Source: Planctomycetota bacterium (GTDB lineage Bacteria; Planctomycetota; Phycisphaerae; WQYP01). From it: a DNA stretch of 8,844 nucleotides. The position numbers were made by a program, and so were the translations under genes. The notes below the pieces were generated by a model, which had not been told where the DNA came from, did not search any database, and was given only the letters and a program-made list of their open reading frames with translations. The stretch lies in contig JAKCCC010000052.1 in assembly GCA_021838985.1 (NCBI GenBank), positions 1 to 8,844 on the forward strand. Direction: 5' to 3'. Shown here piece by piece: positions 1 to 7,800 of this stretch (within the stretch, counting starts at the first letter, position 1; each line of letters opens with the position of its first letter).

Positions 1-468
1 CATGGTCTGGGAAAGCTGGGCGCCCAATAGGTGCAAGGGGACGGGCTGGGCCACGGGAGGGGTTGGTCTGGCGGTCGGGGTCGCGGTGGGCGCTGCGGCC
101 AGCAGCACGGGGGCGGCGCCCGGCGTGTAACCAGCCACCACCATTTGTTCAGCCAATCGAATGCCGACGGTGGCACGCCGGTGCGTTGCGTCGGCCCAAT
201 GCGGCGCCAAATCCGCCTGCTGACGGGCTTTCACCCGGGCCGCCCAGGCACCGATGTTGGCCATGCGCTGGCGGATCAAGGCGTGACGGTAGTGGTGAAA
301 ATAGGCGTCCAGCGCCAACACCAGGAACACCACCACCAGGACGGTAAACGAACCGATCAGCAAAATGCCGGTGGTGTCCACGCCATCATTTTTCCGCGGC
401 GCATTTTTCGCGGCGGCGGGGTCCAGCGGGGTAGGGGAGGGGTTGGGGGCGGATGAATTTTCGCTCAT
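1..468 (-). CDS. Small single-span membrane protein, 3' end beyond window (partial)
   Basis: An open frame runs from an ATG at 468 to the left edge without a stop, giving 156 codons. The start is supported by GGAG at 480-477, eight bases upstream. The N-terminal 34 residues are hydrophilic and rich in Ser, Pro and Ala. One membrane segment follows at about residues 35-53 (GILLIGSFTVLVVVFLVLAL), ending in DAYFHHY. Next comes a basic, probably helical stretch (about 60-105), then a Pro/Ala/Thr-rich tail from about residue 115. It lies 53 nt after actF on the same strand, so it is probably the next operon gene. The pattern of a single membrane helix, then ARQQADL, HWAD and VGIRLAEQMVV resembles, from memory, short uncharacterised proteins found beside ACIII and cytochrome oxidase genes that carry a W-V-D then V-x-I-P-I-x-x-A-M motif. 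That link is inference; no function is assigned. The visible part has no heme or metal motif. Confidence 0.72.
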   Translation of the reverse strand, partial: MSENSSAPNPSPTPLDPAAAKNAPRKNDGVDTTGILLIGSFTVLVVVFLVLALDAYFHHYRHALIRQRMANIGAWAARVKARQQADLAPHWADATHRRATVGIRLAEQMVVAGYTPGAAPVLLAAAPTATPTARPTPPVAQPVPLHLLGAQLSQTM

Positions 469-476
469 GGGTTTTG

Positions 477-480
477 CTCC
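477..480 (-). promoter_or_regulatory. Ribosome-binding site of the left-edge gene
   Basis: GGAG on the minus strand lies eight bases before the ATG at 468. It is one of the clearest Shine-Dalgarno sites in the window and is the main support for the start of the partial gene. The 53-nt gap between actF and this gene shows no convincing terminator, so co-transcription is likely. Confidence 0.6.
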
Positions 481-521
481 ATAGAGTTAATCGGTGCTCA
501 ATCCGATCACGACGGCTGAGC

Positions 522-1847
522 CTAGACAGGCTCCTCAAACGCCAGCGATCTGGGCAAATGTGGATCCTTCAACGGTAGCAGCGCCTCTTGGCGCAGCAGG
601 TGGAACGTATGGGCCAGGAACAATCCACCGATGCCCAGCAGGCACAGCACATCGATAAGGATAGCCGATGTGGACAGCGGAATCCACAGCAGGTAACGCG
701 CCGCGGGCGCCAGCTGATACGGGTCGAAGGCGTTCACGTGATGCAATGCCACGCGGCCGGCGGGCGTATTGACCCAAACCGCCGGCATGATCTGCCAGAA
801 CAGGTCCAGATACCCGAACAACAGGAGCCAGACGCACCAGAACGCCAAAACCCGTTTATTACGTTTGGCCCAGCGGGGCAGCAGGCCGAGAAATGGCAGG
901 ATGAAATGGCCGAACAGAAGAGCCAGAGTTATCCATAACCAAGGCTTAAGGTCACGCACCAGAAAAAAGCTGGTCTCCTGCGGAATGTTGGCGTACCAGA
1001 TCAGCATATATTGGGCGAAGGCGATGTACATCCAAAACATCATCCAGGCGAAGAGCCAGCGGGCCAAATCCTGGTAATGGTCCACGGTGATGGCGTTATC
1101 CAACCGGCCATGGCGCTGGAGCCACATGGCCAGCAGGGGCAGGGCGGCGTAAATGGTCATGATCACGCCGGAAAAGAAGAACAGTGGTGCGGCGTAGCTA
1201 AGCCAGCGCGGCTGCAAGGTCATCACGAAGTCGGCACCGATAAAATTAATGATCCAGAACAGCGCTAAAAATCCCCAGCCGCTGTGCCAGCGCAGCCCCC
1301 GCAGATGGCTCAGGCGTCCGTCGTGATCCTGGGCCAGACTCTGGCGGCGAAAATACCAGCTAAGTCCAATCAAAAGAATAAAGTAAAAGAGACAGCGGAT
1401 CAGAAAGAACGGTTCGTTGAGAAGGCCGGACTTGTTTTGCAGATCGGCGCTGGAACGCATGTAGGCGGCGCTGGTCCAGGGGTAGAGCCGGTGCAGGCCG
1501 AAAAGAATCGGAAGCAGCAGCACCACCAGGGGAATGAAATTGCAGGCCAGGGTCTCGGCCAGCCGGCGGAGGACCACACTCCAAGAGGCTTTAAAAAGGT
1601 GGTGAGCCAGCACAAAAAAGAGACTCGCGGCGGCGATGCTAAAAAAGAAGCACCAGGCCGTTAAATAACCGAAAAGAAATTGCCGCATGGCGTCGCCTTC
1701 CCTGGCGCCCAGGACCGCGGCGCCGGCCAGCGCCAACAGGCCGACCCCCAGGCAAAGGCGTGTGGCGCGGGTGCCGAGCGAGCCTAAATAGAGCTGGTCT
1801 CGAGTGCCGAGAGGGATAGTGGGCAGTGGCTTGTCAATTGTGGTCAT
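522..1847 (-). CDS. actF: ACIII membrane subunit ActF (NrfD-like, quinol:cytochrome c oxidoreductase)
   Basis: This is an integral membrane subunit of Alternative Complex III and a paralogue of ActC in the NrfD/PsrC family. From the preferred ATG the protein has 441 residues and about ten hydrophobic spans, for example at about 31-48, 56-80, 101-118, 146-166, 190-211, 217-242, 264-285, 303-323, 332-356 and near the C terminus. ActF-like signatures are the HHL at 82-84 in the second span, NEPFFLIR at 144-151, the ADFVMTLQPRW segment at 205-215 and IWYANIPQE at 283-291. A GTG in frame at 1904, two bases after actE stops, would add 19 basic residues (MERRAITRRL...). I prefer the ATG at 1847 because MTTIDKPLPTIPLG looks like a normal N terminus and a weak GGAA lies eight bases upstream. 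In characterised complexes ActF packs against ActC and lacks the quinone site assigned to ActC; a proton-conducting role has been proposed. It lies 58 nt after actE. Confidence 0.9.
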   Translation of the reverse strand: MTTIDKPLPTIPLGTRDQLYLGSLGTRATRLCLGVGLLALAGAAVLGAREGDAMRQFLFGYLTAWCFFFSIAAASLFFVLAHHLFKASWSVVLRRLAETLACNFIPLVVLLLPILFGLHRLYPWTSAAYMRSSADLQNKSGLLNEPFFLIRCLFYFILLIGLSWYFRRQSLAQDHDGRLSHLRGLRWHSGWGFLALFWIINFIGADFVMTLQPRWLSYAAPLFFFSGVIMTIYAALPLLAMWLQRHGRLDNAITVDHYQDLARWLFAWMMFWMYIAFAQYMLIWYANIPQETSFFLVRDLKPWLWITLALLFGHFILPFLGLLPRWAKRNKRVLAFWCVWLLLFGYLDLFWQIMPAVWVNTPAGRVALHHVNAFDPYQLAPAARYLLWIPLSTSAILIDVLCLLGIGGLFLAHTFHLLRQEALLPLKDPHLPRSLAFEEPV

Positions 1848-1905
1848 CAGCGAGGTTCCGAACAAATGGCGGATCAACCGCCGGGTTATCGCCCGGCGCT
1901 CCACC

Positions 1906-2673
1906 CTATGGCCTGGTCAGTCGCGCCCGTATCGCCGGCGGCAGGCGCGTCGGCGCCACGGCCTTTTCGGACAATCCCAGCGCCCGGACATACGCGACAA
2001 TGGCCCAGCGATCCACCAGCGGAATCTGATCCTTATAGGCGGCCATCGCCGCCAGACCGTTGGTGATCACACTGTAAATGCCACCAGCCGGCATGTACTG
2101 CACGCCGGGGCCGGTTAAATCGGTGGGCTGCACCCAGGTTCCAGCGGCCGCGATGTCGCCCCGGGCGCGCAAGCGGGTCACGTAACGATTTACCATGCCA
2201 TTACCCCGTCCGTTGTAACCGTGGCACGGCGCGCAGAAAATATTGAACTGTTCCTGGCCCCGCCGAAGGAATGCCCGCGTCACCGGCAAGGGGATACGCT
2301 TCACGAAAGTGCCTTGGCCGCCGGAAAGCGTTTGGCCGAGCATGATGCGGTTATATTTTCCGGCGGTATCGAGCACTACATGGGCCTGCTGGTAGTGGTT
2401 CGGATCGGCCCGCTCGGCGGCAATATTGAGAAAAATAAAATCCTGCCGGGCCATGGTTCCAGCGATGTGGGGCCGCATGACGCGGCCGTCAGCAAAGAAT
2501 GCGCTTGGTTTTTGCGGCGTGCCGTAGGGCATTTCATCCATATCGGGAATAATGGCCCAGCGCGGCGTGGCGCTGCGCACTTCCCGGCGCACCGCGATGA
2601 CGGCGAAAGGAAGCAACAACACCACCACGAGGTTGGCGACGATCAAAAAGGTTTTGGTGCGGCCCCGAATCAT
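1906..2673 (-). CDS. actE: ACIII monoheme cytochrome c subunit ActE
   Basis: This is the monoheme c-type cytochrome subunit of Alternative Complex III, 255 residues from the chosen start. Residues 9-28 (FLIVANLVVVLLLPFAVIAV) form one N-terminal membrane anchor or uncleaved signal. No lipobox cysteine is present, so anchoring by a helix is more likely than by lipid. The heme site is CAPCH at 147-151 within FNIFCAPCHGYNGRGNG, typical of ActE. The probable axial Met is M210 in GGIYSVITNGLAAMAAY; relatives usually have M-P-x-Y there, so A211 is slightly unusual. The start at 2673 is set by a one-base stop/start overlap with actD (TGATG), which suggests translational coupling. A longer in-frame version from 2859 would only translate actD sequence in another frame. 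The heme domain should face the periplasm and take part in passing electrons to the oxidase. Confidence 0.93.
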   Translation of the reverse strand: MIRGRTKTFLIVANLVVVLLLPFAVIAVRREVRSATPRWAIIPDMDEMPYGTPQKPSAFFADGRVMRPHIAGTMARQDFIFLNIAAERADPNHYQQAHVVLDTAGKYNRIMLGQTLSGGQGTFVKRIPLPVTRAFLRRGQEQFNIFCAPCHGYNGRGNGMVNRYVTRLRARGDIAAAGTWVQPTDLTGPGVQYMPAGGIYSVITNGLAAMAAYKDQIPLVDRWAIVAYVRALGLSEKAVAPTRLPPAIRARLTRP

Positions 2674-3251
2674 CAGCAGTCTTTCACGACCTCCACGGCT
2701 TGGGCGCCCAGGCGGCGCAGCAATTGGGTGGTGGCAGCCAGGTCGTAACACGGATCCGTGGCCTCGATGGTCACGAAAAATCCGTCCGTCGTGGCCCGGC
2801 GAAACCGCGCACTGAAAAATAAGGGATGATGCAGCCGCGGCAGGCCGGCGAGCACCCACAAAGCCAGAAACGTGGTGACCGCCCCGAACAAAATGGTCAG
2901 GGGAAAGGCCACGGGAATATTGGCGGGCAAGCCCCAGTATGGCTTACCAGAGAAAATCAGCGGGTAGGAGTAGGCGTTACAGAACCACGCAACGGCCAGC
3001 GCTGCGAAACAGCCGGTAAACGCGCCGCCAAAAACGAACCAGGGCAACCCGCTGCGTTTCAAGCGCATCGCCCGGTCCAAGCCATGGATGGGGAAGGGGC
3101 TATAGCAGTCCCAACGCCGATAACCGGCCTGGCGGATGGCCGCGGCCGCGCGAAGCAGGGCCTGCGGGTCAGGGAATTCGGCCAACAAACCGTAGGGGGT
3201 CGGTTCCGCGGCGCCCGCCACGGGGGAAATAATGTTCTGGGTCATCGCCAT
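2673..3251 (-). CDS. actD: ACIII membrane subunit ActD (DUF3341 family)
   Basis: This is the ActD subunit of Alternative Complex III, 192 residues, close to the usual length of the DUF3341 family. The N-terminal soluble part has YGLLAEFPDPQALLRAA (about 20-36) and the family signature YSPFPIHGLDRAM (50-62). Two membrane hairpin helices follow, at about 69-94 and 111-136, then a short C-terminal soluble part (FFVTIEATDP, 158-167). It has no cofactor motif; the role is structural or possibly linked to proton movement, as proposed for the family. The start is uncertain between the ATG at 3251 and one two codons later at 3245. Only a weak GAG lies eight bases before the first. It is separated from actC by an AT-rich repeat spacer and ends in TGATG, shared with the actE start. 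Confidence 0.92.
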   Translation of the reverse strand: MAMTQNIISPVAGAAEPTPYGLLAEFPDPQALLRAAAAIRQAGYRRWDCYSPFPIHGLDRAMRLKRSGLPWFVFGGAFTGCFAALAVAWFCNAYSYPLIFSGKPYWGLPANIPVAFPLTILFGAVTTFLALWVLAGLPRLHHPLFFSARFRRATTDGFFVTIEATDPCYDLAATTQLLRRLGAQAVEVVKDC

Positions 3252-3254
3252 GAT

Positions 3255-3300
3255 TAAAACTCAAAATGAAAATTTCAAATTTCAAATTCCGAATTTCAAA
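3255..3300. repeat. AT-rich intergenic 7-nt tandem repeat between actC and actD
   Basis: The 56-nt gap between actC and actD is strongly AT-rich, while the flanking genes are GC-rich. On the minus strand it reads as imperfect copies of AATTTGA (TTTGAAATTC, then AATTTGA twice, then AATTTTC). Similar AAATTTGAAATTT spacers are, as I recall, scattered between genes in some Planctomycetota and Verrucomicrobiota assemblies. It could be a dispersed intergenic repeat or an unstructured leader that helps ribosomes load on actD, which has almost no Shine-Dalgarno sequence. There is no terminator-like hairpin in it. Confidence 0.6.
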
Positions 3301-3307
3301 CCGATGC

Positions 3308-4735
3308 TCAATGCCGCTCGTTGGCCAGCGCATCTCGGGTCTGCGCCTGGGGCAGAATCGCCTTAACTTCGGAAACCGCCACCATCGGACAATACCGGCA
3401 GAACAGCAGGAACAGCGTAAAAAACAGGCCGAAACTTCCCGCCAAAGTGCCGATGTCGATCCACGTCGGGACGAACATATGCCAAGAGGAAGGCAGAAAG
3501 CTGCGATGCATGGAAACGATGATGATCACAAACCGTTCCATCCACATGCCCATCACACAGAGCACGGCGACAGGCCAGGCGATCCACCAGGTTTGGCGGG
3601 CGAATTTGAACCAGAAGGCCTGAGCCACCACGCCGTTGCAGAACAAAATGCCCCAGCCCAGCCACCAGTACGGCCCGAACTCATAGTTCAGGTAGGCGAA
3701 GCGCTCATAGGGATCACCGCTGTACCAGGCGATGACAAACTCAATCAAGTAGATGTAAAGCACCATGGAGCCGAGCAGGAGGGCCAGCTTGGCGAGGTTG
3801 TCGAGATGGCGTTTGGTGATGAGGTCCTTTAAGCCGAAAAGCTCACGGGCCGGTATGGCCAGGGCCAGGACAATCGCAAAACCACTGTAGATGGCCCCGG
3901 CGGTGAAGTAGGGGGGGAAAATGGTTTCGTGCCAGGCGGGGATTTGCGAAACCGCCATGTCGGTGCTGACGGTGGAGCTGACGCCCAGCACGAGCGCGGT
4001 GGCCAGAACGGCCAGAATAATATTGGCTCGTTCATACAAATGCCACTGCCGGGCTGAGCCGCGCCAGCCCAGGCTCAGAAGGCCGTAAACCGCGGGTTTG
4101 ATACGGCCGGTGGCGCGGTCGCGCAGGGTGGCCAAATCGGGCACCATTCCGGTGTACCAGAACAGGATAGATACGGTGGCGTAGGTGCCCACCGCGCAGG
4201 CGTCCCAAAGCAACGGGCTAAAAAAGTTGGGCCAGTCGCCCATAATATTCGGATAGGGCAACAACCAATAGGCGAACCAGGGCCGGCCTACGTGAATCGC
4301 GGGAAAGATGCCGGCGCAGACCACCGCGAAGACGGTGGTAGCCTCCGCAAAGCGGTTGATTCCCGTGCGCCATTTCTGGCGAAAGAGCAGCAGGATCGCG
4401 GAAATAAACGTGCCGGCGTGGGCAATACCCACCCAGAACACGAAGTTAATGATCGGAAAGCCCCAGAATACGGGGGAATTATTTCCCCATACCCCCACGC
4501 CGGTGAAAATAGCGTAGGTGATCAGTACGCCGAAGAGAAGCAGCAGCGCCAGGGAAATGGCCATAGCCACATACCAGGCCCGGGGAGCGCGTGGCGCCTC
4601 GGTGACGCGGCAAACTTGATCGGTGACCGCCTGGTACGTGGCCGGCCCGGTCACCAGCACCGGTTCGCGCAACAATTCGTCGCCGGTGTTGTCCAGATCG
4701 GTGGGGGCGAAAGATGCCGTGATAGCGGTGGTCAT
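3308..4735 (-). CDS. actC: ACIII quinol-binding membrane subunit ActC (NrfD family)
   Basis: This NrfD/PsrC-family integral membrane subunit is the probable site of quinol oxidation in Alternative Complex III. The product has 475 residues, a normal length. A hydrophilic N-terminal tail of about 52 residues precedes about ten membrane spans (near 54-76, 95-119, 129-148, 181-199, 232-255, 266-288, 300-325, 345-365, 370-396 and 410-434). Diagnostic segments are [14 protein letters not shown] (80-93), [31 protein letters not shown] (102-132, with H106) and [10 protein letters not shown] (144-153, with H148). The His and Asp residues in these spans are the kind that form the quinone pocket in the family. 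Homology places the quinone pocket near the periplasmic side, next to the ActB Fe-S domain. The ATG at 4735 has AGGAA eight bases upstream and overlaps the stop of a 25-codon ORF (ATGA). Confidence 0.96.
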   Translation of the reverse strand: MTTAITASFAPTDLDNTGDELLREPVLVTGPATYQAVTDQVCRVTEAPRAPRAWYVAMAISLALLLLFGVLITYAIFTGVGVWGNNSPVFWGFPIINFVFWVGIAHAGTFISAILLLFRQKWRTGINRFAEATTVFAVVCAGIFPAIHVGRPWFAYWLLPYPNIMGDWPNFFSPLLWDACAVGTYATVSILFWYTGMVPDLATLRDRATGRIKPAVYGLLSLGWRGSARQWHLYERANIILAVLATALVLGVSSTVSTDMAVSQIPAWHETIFPPYFTAGAIYSGFAIVLALAIPARELFGLKDLITKRHLDNLAKLALLLGSMVLYIYLIEFVIAWYSGDPYERFAYLNYEFGPYWWLGWGILFCNGVVAQAFWFKFARQTWWIAWPVAVLCVMGMWMERFVIIIVSMHRSFLPSSWHMFVPTWIDIGTLAGSFGLFFTLFLLFCRYCPMVAVSEVKAILPQAQTRDALANERH

Positions 4736-4809
4736 GCGAGAGCTTCCTGGGGTGCCGGGGCGTGGGGGCCTCCGCTTATCTCTTTATTCTTGTCTGGCGA
4801 GTTTTTCAT
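4732..4809 (-). CDS. Possible 25-residue small ORF between actB and actC
   Basis: In the 97-nt gap between actB and actC an ATG at 4809 opens a 25-codon frame that ends in TGA at 4734-4732, overlapping the actC ATG as ATGA. AAGG at 4819-4816 lies six bases before the start. The predicted peptide is hydrophilic: [14 protein letters not shown] followed by [11 protein letters not shown]. It has no membrane segment, cysteine or known motif. The geometry fits a translational-coupling leader peptide, which would keep ribosomes moving across the gap and feed them to actC, or a tiny subunit. It may also be chance; actC has its own good ribosome-binding site inside this ORF. I know of no described ACIII component matching it. 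Confidence 0.35.
   Translation of the reverse strand: MKNSPDKNKEISGGPHAPAPQEALA
4744..4748 (-). promoter_or_regulatory. Ribosome-binding site of actC
   Basis: AGGAA on the minus strand lies eight bases before the actC ATG at 4735 and fixes that start. It sits within the last codons of the 25-codon ORF, so ribosomes translating that ORF would run through it just before actC begins. Confidence 0.6.
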
Positions 4810-4832
4810 GGTGGACCTTTTGCTTTTTACGT

Positions 4833-7800
4833 TCACTGGCTGCCCAGTGGTCCCGGCGGGGGCGCTGGTAGGGCCGGATTCGGGTTCCAAACCTTGGGCA
4901 GATACTCGGTGCGCGGAGCCGTCAACAACAAATCATTCAGGATACCATAACTGCGACTCTGGCGCTGCAGGGTGGCCACTCGACTATTCGGGTCGCGAAT
5001 GTCGCCGAAAACCAAAGCTTCGGCGGGACAAGCCTGAGCGCAGGCCGGGGTGATTTCGCCATCGCGAATGCGGCGATTTTCGCGTTGCGCGGTGATGGTC
5101 GCCGCTTCAATGCGCTGGACACAGTAGGTGCATTTCTCCATCACGCCGCGCACCCGAATACTGACCTGCGGATTTTTCTGCAGGGCCGTTAAATCATTCA
5201 TGGGCTGGCGCAAAATATTCGGCTCATAGAGATTCCGTAAGGTGCCGCTATTGTAGTCGAGAAAGTTGAAACGCCGCACCTTGTAGGGGCAGTTCGCGGC
5301 GCAGTAGCGCGTGCCGATGCAGCGGTTATAGGTCATGGTGTTCAAACCATCTGGAGCGGTGGAGGTGGCGCCGACCGGACAGACTGGCTCACAGGGTGCG
5401 TTTTCGCATTGCATGCACATCACCGGTTCATGCACGCATTCCGGTGCGGTGGCGTCGGGACCGCGAAAGTAGCGGTCGATGCGGATCCAATCCATTTCGC
5501 GGCCCATCAACACCTGTTGTTTGCCGACGATGGGAACATTGTTCTCCGCCCGGCAGGCCACCACGCAAGCCGAGCAGCCAATGCAGGCGGTCAAATCCAC
5601 CGCCATTCCCCATTGGTAGCCGGTATCAAAGCGGTGCTCCTGCCAGAGGCTTACCGCGACCGATTTCTTGTGGCCCAACGAGCGCTGTTTAAGCCAGTCG
5701 ACAAAGGTACCCTGGTGAATCAGATCTGGAATTTCCGCCGCGATGGCCTGGCGGCCAAGGGTGCCGATGACAAAATGATTCTGTGTGCTGGCCAGTTCGT
5801 AGGTTTCCGCGGTGACCGTCACACGGGCGCCGGTCTGGGAATACATCGCGGCGCTGGTGCGCAATGTATACCCGTTAAAACCGACGTTGTCGCCGACCTT
5901 GCCGGCGCTGCTGCGGCCATAGCCCAGCGCCACCGTGATCGTGTGCTCCGGCTGGCCCGGCATGATGTACGCGGCGATGGCCAACGCCCGCCCGGCGATT
6001 TGCACCTGAATCAGATGCGTCTGGTGCGGGTCCAGCCCCAGGGCGGCCGCGGTCTTCGGGCTGATGAGAGCCGCGTTGTCCCAGGTCAGGCGGGTCATGG
6101 GTTCCGGCAATTCCTGTAACCAACCGTTATTGGCCCAGCGACCGTCGTAGACCTTGCGGTCCGGCTGATAGACCAGTTCGAGATTGGACAGACCCAGAGG
6201 CTCGGCGGCGCGGGCCAGCAGGGGGCCAAGTTTTTGTCCCACGGCCGGGGCGTGGGGGGACGGATGCGCCGGCGACTGGGCGGTCTTTTCCACATAGCCG
6301 TCAAACAGGGCCTTCTTCCAGCGCCATTCGGAGGCGTGGATTCCCAGCGTTCTCTGCACGATTTCATGGCCGTTGCGAACCGGGTCTTCAATCAGCAGGG
6401 CTAATATTTCAATCGTGCTGCGGCCACCAAATATTGGCTCAATCAACGGTTGAGCAATACTGACCAGGCCGTTGTAGGTCCGGGCATCACCCCAGCTTTC
6501 CAGATAGTGGCAGCGCGGCAGATGCCAGGTGCAGCGTCGCGACGTTTCATCCACATAATCCGCCAGGTGCGCGCTGACCGGCACGGCGGCCAAGGCCGCG
6601 GCGAAGTCCAAATCTGCCGGAGCATTGTAGACGGGATTACCGCCCAGAATGACCAGCGTCGATATTTCGCGGCGGCGGATGGCACCCGTCAAACGGGTGA
6701 TGGCTTCAACGTGCACCGGGCGTTGCGGATCCGGCGCGGAATAGTAGTGGACCGTACGGCCCGTGTTGTCGAGCGCGGCATTCAGGATGGCGATCAAGGC
6801 GTGCAGTTCGGGCGGCTGACCTGGCCCAGCGAGCAGAACGCATTGGCCGCGGTGGGCCAGCAAGTCCTGCGCCAGAGCGCGGAGGGCCGCCAATTCCACG
6901 CCGGGCGGTGGGGCGGGCAGAGCGGGGATGGCGACGGTTGCGGCCAGCCCCAGCCTCTCCAATTCCGCCGCCAGCAGACCCGCGACGACGGGAATATCCT
7001 TGGCCGCCACCGCGAAGCGGTGGCGGGCGTTTTCGGCATGGCTTCCGGTCATACTGAACGTGGATTCCACCACGTAAAGGCGGTTCATGCACGTGGCCTG
7101 CCGGCCTGTGGCCGGGTCGGTCAGCCGACGCCCTGCGGCGAAGTCGCGGGCGAATTTCACGGAAAGCGGATCCCCGACTAAAAAATCCCAATCGAAGGAG
7201 ACCAGGACTTGGGCTGCGGCCAATTCGGGTACGACTCGCAACGGTTCGCCAAAGGCCAGGCGTGTTCCCTCGCGCGCATTATCGTCGGACACCGGCTCGT
7301 ATTCGAACCAGTGCGCCTGGGGCAGCGCTAGTTGGAACCTTCGCCGCATATCCGCCACACTGGGTGAGCTGGAGGTTTCGGCCAGAATGGCCAGGGTCTG
7401 GCCATGACTTTTCTTTAATTGGGCAAGGTGGGCTTTCCAGAAGGATTCAAAGGCCGCCCACGTGGTGTCGACAGGTTGGCCACCGGCAGGCTGTTGGCGG
7501 ACGGTACGGCTGCGGTCGGGGTCATACACATTGAGCACACTGGCCTGACCAAAGCGGTCGCTGCCGCCCCGATTGAGCGGATGCATCGGGTTGCCATCCA
7601 CCTTGATCGGACGGCCATCCACGCTGGTGACCAGCATCCCCTGCCCGATGCCGCCAAAATCCATCGCGGTGGTGTATTGCACCGGCACGCCGGGATCGCG
7701 GTTGGCGGGGCGATGGGCGTATGGAACCAGTTTTTCGACCGGGAAGCGGGCGCAGCCGCCCAGTCCGGCCAGTGCCAGCGATGCCCCCATGATCTTTAGA

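Noticed and set aside
465..482. Five-codon ORF (MEQNP) ending with ATGA over the start of the left-edge gene
   Set aside because: It is too short, and its second codon is the GGAG ribosome-binding site itself, so it is most likely incidental.
490..507. Inverted repeat ATCGG/CCGAT between actF and the left-edge gene as a terminator
   Set aside because: The stem is only five pairs with an eight-base loop and has no T-run, which is too weak to call a terminator.
522..1904. actF starting at the GTG at 1904
   Set aside because: It would add a basic 19-residue extension without family resemblance. The ATG at 1847 gives a natural N terminus. The longer form cannot be fully excluded.
1906..2859. 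Longer actE starting upstream within actD
   Set aside because: The extra 62 residues are actD sequence read in another frame. The ATG at 2673 overlaps the actD stop and begins a sensible membrane anchor.
3266..3832. Plus-strand frame beginning MKISNFKFRISN
   Set aside because: It starts in the AT-rich repeat spacer and then runs antisense to actC; the apparent N terminus is just the translated repeat.
5409..6119. Long plus-strand open frame opposite actB (236 codons)
   Set aside because: It is the antisense of well-conserved actB sequence. Such frames are expected in GC-rich genes, and the translation shows no recognisable domain. The same holds for the other long plus-strand frames, such as 6450-7181 and 4292-5053.
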